64,000 nucleotides of DNA from Thalassotalea_H sp040779345 (GCA_040779345.1 JBFONU010000013.1:58114-122113); one strand, 5' to 3'. Counted from the first letter of the stretch, positions 34,063-43,467 are shown. The notes: generated by a model from the letters alone, not told the origin. Numbers and translations: made by a program.

Positions 34063-35304
34063 ATGAACGTTACTGCCAAAATTATTACGCCATTTTTACT
34101 CTTTGTTTCCTTATCAAGCTTTGCTAGCACTGAAATAGATATTTACACGTGGCGAAGTCAGGAAAAATCTTTATGGAATGCCATTAATGAGAGAAAGTTA
34201 ATCCCTAATATTAAGGTTAATGTTAAATCCTTAAAGTATGAATCATACGTACCACATGTGACTTTAAATCTACAAAATAATACCGTAGATATTTTTCAAT
34301 GGGCGCCAGGGGCTAGCTCATTAAAACCACTGATCGAACATAAATTTATTACGCCCTTTGATGGCGACTTATCACTGATAAATACCAGTGCCTTACTTGC
34401 TTCTAAAGGACCTGACAATCAATATTATGGTGTGCCATTTGCACTGCAATTACAGTCAGTTTTAGTAAATAAAAAGTTATTAAATAAATATAACATCAAT
34501 CAACAACCTAAAAATTTATCGGAATTAGAAAACATTTTTTCAATGTTAAAAAGCAAAGGTGTTACCCCCTTACATTTGGCAGGTAATGAAAATTGGTATT
34601 TAAATCAGCTAGTCGCAGAAGTATTACTCGCGGGTTTAGTGGATGAGAGTTTTGCTCAACAGCTTACCGAGGGTAAAGCTTGTTTTACCGAGCCTGAGTA
34701 TATGCAAACACTAGAATTACTTAATCAGTGGATGAAAAAAGGTTATTTAAATAGTAATACGGCAACTGAAAATTATGGCGGAATGGCAACGTCCGTTGCT
34801 CTAGGTAATTCAGCCATGGCGATTGATGGGGGTTGGCGAACAAACCCAGCCTCTACTTTTTTCAGCATTGACCCAGACTTCGAATTTTATTTTTGGCCTA
34901 TTCCGGGTAAAGTGAATAAAGTTTATGCCTTAGGTGATGGCTCTTATCAAGTCAATGCTAATTCCAAAAAAGCGGATTTAGCCAGAGAAGTACTTCAATT
35001 CACTTCAACAAAGCAATTCGCTGAACTATTTGCTCAATACGTCGGTGAACTACCAGCCTACGGGGGAGAAATCAATATTGCTAATCCTGTCTTAAAAGCG
35101 ATGTCAGATAAAGTGACTTCCGCTTATCAAGTTAGCTTATTTAATTCTTTAAATTTAAATAAACAAGAGCCCAGTTACCGCTCATTGATTATGAGTGGCT
35201 TGAAAGATTTATTTAATCAAAGAAAGTCAGCCAAACAAATTAGCCAAGATATTCAAACGGGGTTAAATTCATGGAATTATCTCGGCAGTAACCAATGCCA
35301 ATAA
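34063..35304 (+). CDS. Extracellular solute-binding protein, family 1 (sugar-type), partner of the chemoreceptor
   Basis: The 413-residue protein has a signal peptide (ending SLSSFASTE) and a family 1 solute-binding fold: EIDIYTWRSQEKSLWNAIN, then VDIFQWAPGASSL, then AGNENWYLNQLVAEVL and AMAIDGGWRTNPAS. Family 1 ligands are mostly oligosaccharides or glycerol-phosphate compounds. No permease or ATPase gene is adjacent, and the gene is coupled to a chemoreceptor, so it probably acts as a ligand presenter for chemotaxis. A strong bidirectional terminator follows it. Confidence 0.87.
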   Translation: MNVTAKIITPFLLFVSLSSFASTEIDIYTWRSQEKSLWNAINERKLIPNIKVNVKSLKYESYVPHVTLNLQNNTVDIFQWAPGASSLKPLIEHKFITPFDGDLSLINTSALLASKGPDNQYYGVPFALQLQSVLVNKKLLNKYNINQQPKNLSELENIFSMLKSKGVTPLHLAGNENWYLNQLVAEVLLAGLVDESFAQQLTEGKACFTEPEYMQTLELLNQWMKKGYLNSNTATENYGGMATSVALGNSAMAIDGGWRTNPASTFFSIDPDFEFYFWPIPGKVNKVYALGDGSYQVNANSKKADLAREVLQFTSTKQFAELFAQYVGELPAYGGEINIANPVLKAMSDKVTSAYQVSLFNSLNLNKQEPSYRSLIMSGLKDLFNQRKSAKQISQDIQTGLNSWNYLGSNQCQ

Positions 35305-35327
35305 TGGCGATCATAGCAATAAACAAA

Positions 35328-35360
35328 ATCAAAGCGGTCGCTTTACCGCTTTGATAATAA
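35328..35360. terminator. Bidirectional terminator between the binding-protein gene and feoB
   Basis: A perfect 11-bp stem, ATCAAAGCGGT with ACCGCTTTGAT, closes over a 6-nt loop (35328-35355). It lies between two convergent genes, and A/T-rich runs flank both sides. Confidence 0.8.
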
Positions 35361-35370
35361 ATATGTTTTT

Positions 35371-37563
35371 TTAATAATAAGAAACTTGGGTTGGAATGGT
35401 TAAAATATTTTTTCCAAAACGTTTTAACCAAAAATATATGCCGATAAAAATGCCAATAACAACCAGTAAACTTATCCCAGAAGACAAAGGAGTAGTGGTT
35501 AACATGGCGAGTTGATAAGAAAATGTTGCCGCCAAGTAAGCTAAGGTAAAACTCCATAAAGCAGCAAAACTTGCCCAACGCGTGCCTACTTCATTTTTTA
35601 TCGCGCCCATTGCTGCAGCACATGGGGTATAAAGTAAGATAAAAAGCAAATAACTGAATGCGCCAATTTTTCCAGCAAACGCTGCCTGCATAATAGTGAT
35701 AGTACTTTCTTCTACACCTTGTTCTTCTGCTGCTATTTCAATGGTTGATACATCACCAATATCAGTACCAAGTGGGTCATCCGCTTCAATGCCCAACAAA
35801 TTATCTTTAATTGATCCAGTCGCATCACGCCACAGTTCACTTAAAGACGGAAGTACCTGCCCTTCTTCAGATGGCGTAGAATAAAGGCTATTAAAGGTTG
35901 CCACTAGCGCTTCTTTAGCAAATAAGCCCGTGATAATACCAACACTTGCCTGCCAATTATCTTCCTTAACGCCCATAGGAGCTAAGAGTGGAGTAACCAC
36001 TTGTGCACTTTGGCTTAATAAGGAGTCTTGCGAGTCGTGATGACCAAATTTACCATCAGTGCCTAATGAATTAAAAAAGTTTAATATACACACCACAATA
36101 ACAATGGTTTTTCCCGCACCGACAATAAACGATCGTGTACGTTGCCAAACGCGCTGCACTAAATAGGTAAACTTAGGCATTTCATATAGCGGTAACTCCA
36201 TAATATTGACAGAGTTAGTTCCCATTAAAACAGTATGCTTTAATAGAAACCCGGTAAATAAAGCCGCTGCAATCCCGATCAAATACAACAAGAAAACTAG
36301 ATTTTGGCCTGTTTCAGGGAAAAACGCCGCAGCAAAAAGTGCATATACCGGTAATCGTGCGCCACAAGACATAAATGGCGACATCATGATCGTCGTAATA
36401 CGTTCGCGTTCACTATCAAGAATTCTTGCTGACATAACCGCAGGCACAGTACAACCAAAGCCAACAATTAATGGCACAAAGGCTTTGCCGGGTAAACCTA
36501 TTCGCTGCATAGCGGCATCAACCACAAAAGCCGCTCGGGCTAAATAACCACTACTTTCTAAAATGGATAAGCCGATAAACAAACAAGCGATAACCGGGAT
36601 AAAAGTTGCAACGGTTTGGATGCCAAGACCGATCCCCTCAATAAGTGTTAAGAGCCATTGAGGAGCCCCTAATTCGCTCATAAAATGCTGAGGGTAATCA
36701 ACAAAAATACCACCGGCTAAAATATCAAAAAAATCAATAAATGCGCTACCAACATTAATAGCAAACATGAATAATAAATACATCATGGCCAGAAAAATCG
36801 GCACACCAAGCCAAGGATGTAAAATGAAATGGTCTAATTTATCGCTAAGTCGCGCGGTGGTTTGCACCTCTTTTTGCACTTTGTTTAACAGCTGTTGAAT
36901 AAACTCATATCGCGATTGCATGATCTCTATCGCAGTTTCATTTTTACTTGCACAATTATCTGACTGGCAACTGCCCTGCTCTAATTCAAACAATAACGCT
37001 TGGTTTTCTTCCTGCAAGTGTTGAATGTTTTTAGGAAGTTGCAGTGTAGATATCTGCTGTGTTTTTTCTGGCAGTTCAGCAAGAGCTTGGGAAATGGTTA
37101 CTGAAGTATTTTTATCTAAACTATTGACCGTGACAACGGAGCAGCCAAGCTCTTTCGCTAATAATGTATAATCAACAGATTGCGCTTCTTTTCTGTCTGT
37201 TTTATTCAACACCACCAAAACCGGCAGGCCTAATTCTAAAAGCTGAGTCGTTAAATATAACTGACGCTTTAATTGTGTCGCATCAACAACATTGATGATG
37301 CAGTCAATCTCTTCATTTTTAAGGAAGTTTTGCGTAATCGATAAATCTTTACCTTGCTCAGCACGTGAAGCAAGAGAGCTTATTCCTGGTAAGTCAGAAA
37401 GTAAGACTGTTTTATGATTAAACGAGAATGTATGTTGTTTAGTGGATACGGTAACCCCTGTCCAGTTCCCCGTTTTTTGATTAGCACCACTTAAGGCATT
37501 AAAAAAAGTGCTTTTTCCTGAATTTGCAAAACCAACTAAAGCAAAATGTAAAACTGATGACAT
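35371..37563 (-). CDS. feoB: FeoB ferrous iron transporter
   Basis: The 730-residue protein has an N-terminal G domain with the P-loop VGFANSGKSTFFNALSG, switch/G3 LLSDLPGISSL and G4 VLNKTDRK. A helical spacer and a membrane domain with two gate motifs (LIVGFGCTVPAVMSARIL, GIITGLFAKEALVATF) follow. It imports ferrous iron. The P-loop reads GFANSGKST where many FeoB proteins have G-N-P-N-C/S-G-K. feoA lies directly upstream, its stop touching the feoB start by one base. No feoC is visible. A Fur box precedes feoA. Confidence 0.95.
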   Translation of the reverse strand: MSSVLHFALVGFANSGKSTFFNALSGANQKTGNWTGVTVSTKQHTFSFNHKTVLLSDLPGISSLASRAEQGKDLSITQNFLKNEEIDCIINVVDATQLKRQLYLTTQLLELGLPVLVVLNKTDRKEAQSVDYTLLAKELGCSVVTVNSLDKNTSVTISQALAELPEKTQQISTLQLPKNIQHLQEENQALLFELEQGSCQSDNCASKNETAIEIMQSRYEFIQQLLNKVQKEVQTTARLSDKLDHFILHPWLGVPIFLAMMYLLFMFAINVGSAFIDFFDILAGGIFVDYPQHFMSELGAPQWLLTLIEGIGLGIQTVATFIPVIACLFIGLSILESSGYLARAAFVVDAAMQRIGLPGKAFVPLIVGFGCTVPAVMSARILDSERERITTIMMSPFMSCGARLPVYALFAAAFFPETGQNLVFLLYLIGIAAALFTGFLLKHTVLMGTNSVNIMELPLYEMPKFTYLVQRVWQRTRSFIVGAGKTIVIVVCILNFFNSLGTDGKFGHHDSQDSLLSQSAQVVTPLLAPMGVKEDNWQASVGIITGLFAKEALVATFNSLYSTPSEEGQVLPSLSELWRDATGSIKDNLLGIEADDPLGTDIGDVSTIEIAAEEQGVEESTITIMQAAFAGKIGAFSYLLFILLYTPCAAAMGAIKNEVGTRWASFAALWSFTLAYLAATFSYQLAMLTTTPLSSGISLLVVIGIFIGIYFWLKRFGKNILTIPTQVSYY

Positions 37564-37787
37564 TAGATTATTTCTACACCTATTTGATGAGCAACACTAG
37601 GAGCAAGACACATTTTGGTGCCATGGATACTAAAAGCAAGAGGACCATTAAACGGTGCTTTATGCACTAATGAGATTTCAGTTTTTAATGCGAAGCCCTG
37701 CTCAATTAACTTTGCCGTTAAGTCGAAGCTTTCAGGAAGCTTACGAATAATAGCTTTTTGAGTGCGATTCAATTGTGAAAGTGTCAT
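37563..37787 (-). CDS. feoA: FeoA, SH3-like partner of FeoB
   Basis: The 74-residue protein has the FeoA SH3-like fold, with KLPESFDLTAKLIEQGFALKTEISLVHKAPF and FSIHGTKMCLAPSVAHQIGV. FeoA is a cytoplasmic accessory protein needed for FeoB-mediated iron uptake. It is the first gene of the feoAB operon and is preceded within 35 bp by a Fur box, so the operon is iron-repressed. Confidence 0.93.
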   Translation of the reverse strand: MTLSQLNRTQKAIIRKLPESFDLTAKLIEQGFALKTEISLVHKAPFNGPLAFSIHGTKMCLAPSVAHQIGVEII

Positions 37788-37800
37788 ACAACGACCAAAT

Positions 37801-37819
37801 AATAATGATTATCATTTAA
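37801..37819. promoter_or_regulatory. Fur box upstream of feoAB
   Basis: AATAATGATTATCATTTAA matches 14 of 19 positions of the classical Fur consensus and contains the perfect inverted repeat AATGAT-T-ATCATT. It sits 14 bp from the feoA start, a position that would block transcription when iron is plentiful. Confidence 0.85.
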
Positions 37820-38131
37820 TGATACGCCAAATTGTATTATTGAGCAATAAAAGATCGCTACGAGCTTGATCTACATCAGGCTTTAAATATCGATAATAAA
37901 AATGGCGCATGCAGTAAGTCGTCGTCAATATTTGTGAACATTTTAGACTCACTCGCAACTAAAGAACACTTGCGAACGACTTAACACAACACGATAGGTA
38001 GAAATAACAAGGCATTGGTAACGAACCCGCTACCAATGCCATTGCATAAAGAAAAATTTAGCTGTTATAAGTGAGCAGTCCAAGCTCTTTTGATGGACAT
38101 CAAACAAGCTAAGTTCTGAGGTCAAATAAGC
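37820..38131. other. Intergenic stretch with a terminator hairpin
   Basis: The stretch has no ORF of note. A perfect 10-bp stem, GGCATTGGTA (38011-38020) with TACCAATGCC (38031-38040), lies downstream of the minus-strand beta-lactamase gene. On that strand it is followed by TTGTTATTT, so it is that gene's probable terminator. Confidence 0.6.
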
Positions 38132-38935
38132 CTATTTTGTGTCTATAATCTTCAACTGCTTTAAATGATTCATCGCCATATTCATTCGATCTTTTTTCAT
38201 TTCAGCATATGTTTTACGATTAAAATTCATCGCAAAATAATGTACGCCTTTTACACCTTCGACATAACCAACATACCAACCTAACATAGAACCATCCTCG
38301 ACCTTTCCGGCTCCTGTTTTGGCATATATTTTATATTCGTCTGTTGATTCTACTAACATAACTTGTTTCATCGTTTGATAGGTTTGATCGGATAATCCCA
38401 ATTTGTGACGGTGTAATTTTTGTAAAAACTTAACTTGCTCTACCGCTGAGGTTTTCAAGCTGCCATTCAACCAAAAGTCATCTATACCCGTACTAATATC
38501 TTGATTACCATAATGAAAGTTTTTCAAATAACGCTTCATATTTTTTTCACCAATATCGCTGGCGAGTTGGCGATAAATTGGCACCATTGAAAATTGATAC
38601 GCATTAGCTAAATTATAACTCGGTAATTTCCAAACAGGCGGCCACCAGGGTTGTGTTGGATATTTAGACTTATCATAAGTGAGAGGTTGTTTAGCATCGT
38701 CAATAATCTGAAGATCTAAGCCAATTAATGAGTTTGCTATTTTGAATGTTGAAAATGGCGATAACGCCTGATTAGCACGTTGTTTATTAACAACAGTTAA
38801 TTGATCATTGTTATCATTTAATAAAACAAAGGTACAATCAGTTTTCGCTTCTTTACACAGTTTTACTTCACTTGCAGTCGCAATTGACTGAATAAATAAT
38901 AAGCCTGAGATCACAAATATTGAAATAGTCTTCAA
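38132..38935 (-). CDS. Class D beta-lactamase (OXA-type), chromosomal
   Basis: The 267-residue exported protein (signal ending ATASE) carries every class D motif: Ser62-x-x-Lys65 in PFSTFKIANSLIGL, Ser116-x-Val118 in FSMVPIYRQL, Tyr142-Gly-Asn in FHYGNQD, Trp155 in DFWLNGSLKTSAVEQV and Lys206-Thr-Gly in YAKTGAG. Lys65 is the residue that becomes carbamylated. It should hydrolyse beta-lactams; the spectrum is not readable. It stands alone, with no LysR/AmpR neighbour and no mobile element beside it, so it looks like an intrinsic chromosomal enzyme of the lineage rather than a recent import. Confidence 0.93.
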   Translation of the reverse strand: MKTISIFVISGLLFIQSIATASEVKLCKEAKTDCTFVLLNDNNDQLTVVNKQRANQALSPFSTFKIANSLIGLDLQIIDDAKQPLTYDKSKYPTQPWWPPVWKLPSYNLANAYQFSMVPIYRQLASDIGEKNMKRYLKNFHYGNQDISTGIDDFWLNGSLKTSAVEQVKFLQKLHRHKLGLSDQTYQTMKQVMLVESTDEYKIYAKTGAGKVEDGSMLGWYVGYVEGVKGVHYFAMNFNRKTYAEMKKDRMNMAMNHLKQLKIIDTK

Positions 38936-39235
38936 AAGTCGCCCTTAACTTGAATCGGTGAATATCAACCGTAAAATATACAATCTATATTACCTATTCA
39001 AGTGACATATCAGTATTTGATATGGAATGATGATATAAATCATATAAAGGGGTAAGAACATCGTTTATTTTCAAGGATTCCCCCCTTTTAACAGGCACAT
39101 GCTTCATTCAAACAATAAATATCTAACAATATTGTTAAGCTTTGTTACAGTGTTTACCTCGCTTTGTGAGGATAATTAATGACAATTATTCTAACAATGG
39201 CACAATAGCCAAGTGGATAATCAAAAGGAAAATAA
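38936..39235. other. Divergent promoter region, beta-lactamase / protease genes
   Basis: This is 300 bp of AT-rich DNA with no ORF. TAACAATATTGTTA at 39124-39137 is a perfect 14-bp palindrome about 100 bp before the protease gene and may be an operator. A similar 12-bp core, AACAATATTGTT, occurs once more near 17970, upstream of the flavin reductase operon. Confidence 0.45.
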
Positions 39236-40489
39236 ATGAAGGGCTTAATTGGCTTACTTCTAATACTGATCACTCATATCAGTATTGCCGAAGAGCAAGC
39301 AGAAACCATTTTTAAACAACTCGCACCATCACTTTACCAAATTCGATTAATTGATAAAGCCAGCGGCGAAAAATCATCAATTGGCTCAGGCTTTCAAATC
39401 AGCAGTGATGGATTAATTGCGACCAATTACCATGTTATTTCTAGCTTTGCGCGTCATCCTGAAAAATATCGTATTGAGTATTTAGATAATAATGGCAATA
39501 AAGCTGAACTGACCTTAAAAAGTATTGATGTAATTAATGATTTAGCCATAGTCAAGAGAGCGGTTGAACAGGAGATGCCTTTTTTCGCGATTGCAAAAAA
39601 TGTTCCCTCAAAAGGAGAAGAGCTTTATTCATTAGGCAATCCACATGATTTAGGCATGATTGTTGTGCCTGGCACCTATAATGGTTTGAAAAAAGAATCA
39701 TTTAATGACCGAATTCATTTTACCGGTTCCGTTAATTCCGGCATGAGTGGTGGCCCAGTTGTTAATAAAAATACTGAAGTTGTTGGTATTAACGTTGCCA
39801 CATCTGGCAATCAAATTGGTTTTTTAGTACCACATGACAAGTTATTAACCTTGTTAACCCAATATCAGCAAGACGCGCTTTTAACAATTGATGCACAGAT
39901 GGAAAGTCAACTGCAAGCGAATCAAAAGAAACTAGTGGATGCGCTTATCAATAGTGATTGGCAGCTAAGAAAGCTTGGCGAAGGCTTAATCCCTACCATT
40001 GACGTACCTTTTATTCGCTGCTGGGGGGAATCAAACGCGGACAAGGATGATGCACTGATGATGCTTGCTGTTGCCAATTGTTCATTAGATGAAAACACCT
40101 ATATCGCCGGTAATTTTTTCACGGGTTCATTAGAAATGGAATACCGTTTTATGCAGGCAAAACAGTTATCAGATACTAAGTTCTATCAATTATTCAAACG
40201 TCAAATAGCCCGTGTTATGCCTGGAAATAAAGCCGGTAAAGATGATGTCACTGAGTTTGAATGTCAGCATGATATTGTGATGCCAGAGCATCAAAAAATT
40301 AATAATAAGTCAGTCTTTTGTACGCGCGCTTATAAAGGGTTCTCTGATCTCTATGATATTTTGTATTTAGGTGTGTCTATTGATAGAAATGATCAAGCAT
40401 TGCTAAGCCATTTTACGCTTGCCGGGGTTTCTCAAAAAAGTGCACAGGCCTTTACTAAGAAGTTTATGGAGTCTGTGTCATGGAAATAA
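39236..40489 (+). CDS. Trypsin-like serine protease (S1C/HtrA-type catalytic domain), exported
   Basis: The 417-residue protein has a signal peptide (ending ISIAEE). Its protease domain has the catalytic triad His66 in ATNYHVIS, Asp102 in VINDLAIV and Ser171 in SGMSGGPVV, followed by VVGINVA. There is no PDZ domain. The roughly 200-residue C-terminal half, with FIRCWGESNADKDD and a pair of later cysteines, is unrecognised. The last 10 bp overlap the start of an FHA membrane protein gene, so the two are translationally coupled. Substrate unknown. Confidence 0.85.
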   Translation: MKGLIGLLLILITHISIAEEQAETIFKQLAPSLYQIRLIDKASGEKSSIGSGFQISSDGLIATNYHVISSFARHPEKYRIEYLDNNGNKAELTLKSIDVINDLAIVKRAVEQEMPFFAIAKNVPSKGEELYSLGNPHDLGMIVVPGTYNGLKKESFNDRIHFTGSVNSGMSGGPVVNKNTEVVGINVATSGNQIGFLVPHDKLLTLLTQYQQDALLTIDAQMESQLQANQKKLVDALINSDWQLRKLGEGLIPTIDVPFIRCWGESNADKDDALMMLAVANCSLDENTYIAGNFFTGSLEMEYRFMQAKQLSDTKFYQLFKRQIARVMPGNKAGKDDVTEFECQHDIVMPEHQKINNKSVFCTRAYKGFSDLYDILYLGVSIDRNDQALLSHFTLAGVSQKSAQAFTKKFMESVSWK

Positions 40490-41445
40490 TTATTGAAGAA
40501 ATCAGCAGAGGTCAAAAATTATTAGGCCGTCATAAGTTTAATAAAAACAGTGTGAATATTGGTCGTGGTTACCATAGCGATATTATTCTGTCTGACCCTC
40601 ATGTTTGTGCTGAACATTTATCAATAGATTTTGACGGTGAAAACTGGCGTATAGTTGATCATAATAGTATTAATGGTTGTTTTTTAGGTGAAGGAAAAAA
40701 ACCAGCCAATGGCCATATTGTTTGCTCTGGCGATGTTATCACTATAGGGAAAAGTCAAATCAGGTTAGTGTTCCCACATCACCCTGTATCAGACAGTATT
40801 ACCCTTAGCCCTTTTGAAAACCTAATAAACTTAACCAGACAACCCGCATCGTTGATTATCAACATTCTTATTTTTGTACTATTAACTGGTTGGATGTTCT
40901 TTTTAAATAACCCTAAAGAAGTTAATTTTACACAACTATTTGTACCGACTGTTGGTATAACGCTACTCTTTGCCGTTTGGCCTGCGGCAGTGTCTTTGGT
41001 GTCACATTTAACAAAGCACGATGCTAGAATTTTTACCCAGTTGGGTATTTGTTTTATCTTTTATAATTTAACTTGGGTAAGTGATTTTATTGAAGCGTTA
41101 GTGCACTTTAATACCTCGAGTCAATTTCCATTAACCCCGTTATTAGCATTATTACCCATAGCCATTGCCTTTTGTTTGTTCTGGTTAAATTGTTATATCG
41201 GTTTTCATATGGGTAAAACAAGACAAATTATTGTTGCCGCATCACTCACAACATTATTATTTGGTGGTAGCTTTTTAGTGCAATTAAGTAAAAAACCTGA
41301 CTTTAGTATCAGGCCTCAATTTAATTCTACACTGCTGACACCTAACTTTATGTTTGCTCATAGCAGTAATGTAGATGAGTTTATCGAAAATAGTAATACA
41401 CTTTTTCAGCAAGTACGAAAAGCAAAGGAAGAGGATAATAAATAA
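40480..41445 (+). CDS. FHA-domain inner-membrane protein
   Basis: In this 321-residue protein, residues about 5-98 are an FHA phosphothreonine-binding domain with all core motifs (NIGRG at strand 3, the SDPHVCAEHLSI pocket, then DHNSINGCFLG). Four to six membrane helices follow (about 120-280), and a short C-terminal tail ends the protein. No Ser/Thr kinase is in the window. Its coupling by overlap to the trypsin-like protease gene suggests that one membrane-side signalling unit controls, or is cleaved by, the protease. Such FHA-protease pairs are not a pathway I can name. Confidence 0.87.
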   Translation: MEIIIEEISRGQKLLGRHKFNKNSVNIGRGYHSDIILSDPHVCAEHLSIDFDGENWRIVDHNSINGCFLGEGKKPANGHIVCSGDVITIGKSQIRLVFPHHPVSDSITLSPFENLINLTRQPASLIINILIFVLLTGWMFFLNNPKEVNFTQLFVPTVGITLLFAVWPAAVSLVSHLTKHDARIFTQLGICFIFYNLTWVSDFIEALVHFNTSSQFPLTPLLALLPIAIAFCLFWLNCYIGFHMGKTRQIIVAASLTTLLFGGSFLVQLSKKPDFSIRPQFNSTLLTPNFMFAHSSNVDEFIENSNTLFQQVRKAKEEDNK

Positions 41446-41608
41446 CTATCCATTGCTATTATAGACGGAAATGCTCAACAATAAATTTCCTAACCTCCCA
41501 TGACCAAGTGAAAAATGGCCATGGGAGGATATTAATTTTTAACAAGTTTTCCAATCATAGATTATAATTAACAGTCACACCTCTGACATATTAAAATATA
41601 ATGAATAT

Positions 41609-42391
41609 ATGATTCAAAAATGGCCCTATTTAATTGTCTTTATTGCTTGTGTTGTAAGTTTTACATCGACTGCAAAAGAAAGCGAAGCATCCCCAATAAT
41701 TCAGATAGTAACGGAACATTTACCCCCTTTTCAAATTAGCTCAGAAAACGAAGTGCTGGGTTTTGCCACTGAAATTGTCAAAGCCGCCATGAAAAACACT
41801 CCATACGATTTTCGTATTAACCTATATCCATGGACTCGCTCTTTTACTATGGCACTTAATAAGAAAAATACCTGTATTTATTCAATTGCCAAAACACTCG
41901 ATCGTGAGCAACAATTCATTTGGGTCAGTACCATAGCTGAACGCAATGCTTCCTTTATTGGTTTACGAGAAAAAAATATAGAAATATCGTCCATCGAAGA
42001 CGCTAAAGCATACGTTACTGCGGTGATCAGGGATGATGTAACTCACCAGTTACTCTTAAAAAAAGGATTTAAAGAAAGGGAAAATCTGTATGTTGTAAAT
42101 AATACTCACTCTTTACTTAAACTTTTGGTACAACGTAAAGAAATAGACTTTATTTTAGTCGATGCTTTTACTATTAAATATCGGGCAAGATTCAATAATA
42201 TTGATGAAAACATATTTAAAAATTTTCATCAACTGAACAAAAAACCATTAGATTACTATTTAGCCTGCAACGTTCAAACTTCACCTGAAGTCATCAAAAA
42301 TATCCGTCTTTCGATTGATACAATGAAAAAGACAAATCAGTTGAAAAAAATCATTGATAACTGGGACTTCCCGAATATAAAAGTAAACTGA
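41609..42391 (+). CDS. Periplasmic amino-acid-type solute-binding protein (SBP_bac_3), paralogue of the 2.9-kb gene
   Basis: This 260-residue protein has a signal peptide (about residues 1-22) and IVTEHLPPFQISSE, the family 3 start strand. YPWTRSFTMALNKKNTCI, the EDAKAY segment and KYRARFNNIDENIF follow, all paralleling the 2861-3628 protein. No transporter genes are adjacent. It is probably a stand-alone ligand-binding protein. A promoter region of about 160 bp separates it from the FHA gene. Confidence 0.76.
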   Translation: MIQKWPYLIVFIACVVSFTSTAKESEASPIIQIVTEHLPPFQISSENEVLGFATEIVKAAMKNTPYDFRINLYPWTRSFTMALNKKNTCIYSIAKTLDREQQFIWVSTIAERNASFIGLREKNIEISSIEDAKAYVTAVIRDDVTHQLLLKKGFKERENLYVVNNTHSLLKLLVQRKEIDFILVDAFTIKYRARFNNIDENIFKNFHQLNKKPLDYYLACNVQTSPEVIKNIRLSIDTMKKTNQLKKIIDNWDFPNIKVN

Positions 42392-42552
42392 TCTTTCACT
42401 AAAACAATTCAACCTGAGCCCAGAAGAATGAATGCTAGCATGATTTGAAATTAAAAAGGTAACTAGGTGAAAATGCCGCTTTTAGCCTAAAGAAAAAGAT
42501 AAAACTGCATTAATATTATTTAATTTTACACGCTATCATGACAATCTTGAAG

Positions 42553-43467
42553 TTAGTTTTTCAAGAATGACTTTCCGCTAAACTGCTGCTTAAGATAGCG
42601 CTTTAAATTCACGATATCTTGCTCTGTAAACCACTTTTGATGGGCTAACGTATAATCTTCCGTCTGATACATGTTTGCTAAAATACCATTGATATCCTTA
42701 ATGACATTTGCTCCTGCAGCACTTTTCGAGCAATTAAAGTGTGCCAACAAATAAGGGGGTGCACCTGATATTGGATATTGTTCAAGTTTCAATGCTTGCT
42801 GAGCAGAGGGCTTAATATCAATAGGTAGCGCCAATAAAAAGTCTATTCTTTTCGCGTATAGCATCCCTTCGAGCGCAGTAACACGATTAACACCTCCACG
42901 ATAATAAATATTATGCTTTGCTATTTTTTTTATTTCAGCATCTAAAAAAGCGCCAAATGAAACACCTTCGGCAACACCCATGATTTGATTAGGTTTTTCT
43001 GATAAGACCTCATGAATAGCTTTCACTTCGCCTTGTTCATTTAACAAGTGATCATCAAGTGATACTTTTTGGTCATAGCGATAAAGTTTATGGGTTAAAT
43101 AAAACGCTTGCGGGCTGGAAAATAATGAATGCTTTTGTCTTGATGCAAGTTTAGCTCTATTCGCTACGCAAGCATTATCGGTAGTTTTGAGGACTTTTTC
43201 GATACGCTTCATCGACATTCTTTTTACTTGAATATCATATTGAGTAAGCTTTGCAATAACGCGACTTTCTATATACGATGCAACCGAAGTATTTGGGGAT
43301 ACCTTTTCAAGCAGATCAATATTTTCTTTTTTATCTTCTACTAACCAAATAAGTGTCTTTTTTGTTTGCTTAGAAAAGCCTTCAGCTTGCGCGGTAAAAC
43401 CTGTAACAAAAGGCAATAAAAAGAGAATAGCACACTTTATTCGTTTAAATTGCCAACACGCTCCCAC
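42553..43467 (-). CDS. Periplasmic binding-protein-like protein, divergent SBP_bac_3 type
   Basis: The 304-residue protein has a signal peptide (IKCAILFLLPFVTGFTAQAEG). Its fold is like a type II binding protein: KTLIWLVEDKKENIDLLEK, then YRGGVNRVTALEGMLYAKRIDFLLALP, ending in a helical YTLAHQKWFTEQDIVNLKRYL motif. The usual family 3 start strand is replaced by WLVED. Function unknown. It lies back-to-back with trpS on the same strand, about 75 bp upstream of the trpS terminator, and is likely a separate transcript. Confidence 0.6.
   Translation of the reverse strand: MGACWQFKRIKCAILFLLPFVTGFTAQAEGFSKQTKKTLIWLVEDKKENIDLLEKVSPNTSVASYIESRVIAKLTQYDIQVKRMSMKRIEKVLKTTDNACVANRAKLASRQKHSLFSSPQAFYLTHKLYRYDQKVSLDDHLLNEQGEVKAIHEVLSEKPNQIMGVAEGVSFGAFLDAEIKKIAKHNIYYRGGVNRVTALEGMLYAKRIDFLLALPIDIKPSAQQALKLEQYPISGAPPYLLAHFNCSKSAAGANVIKDINGILANMYQTEDYTLAHQKWFTEQDIVNLKRYLKQQFSGKSFLKN

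Noticed and set aside
37563..37787. feoA as a truncated gene because it is short
   Set aside because: FeoA proteins are normally about 75-85 residues; the SH3-like pattern is complete.
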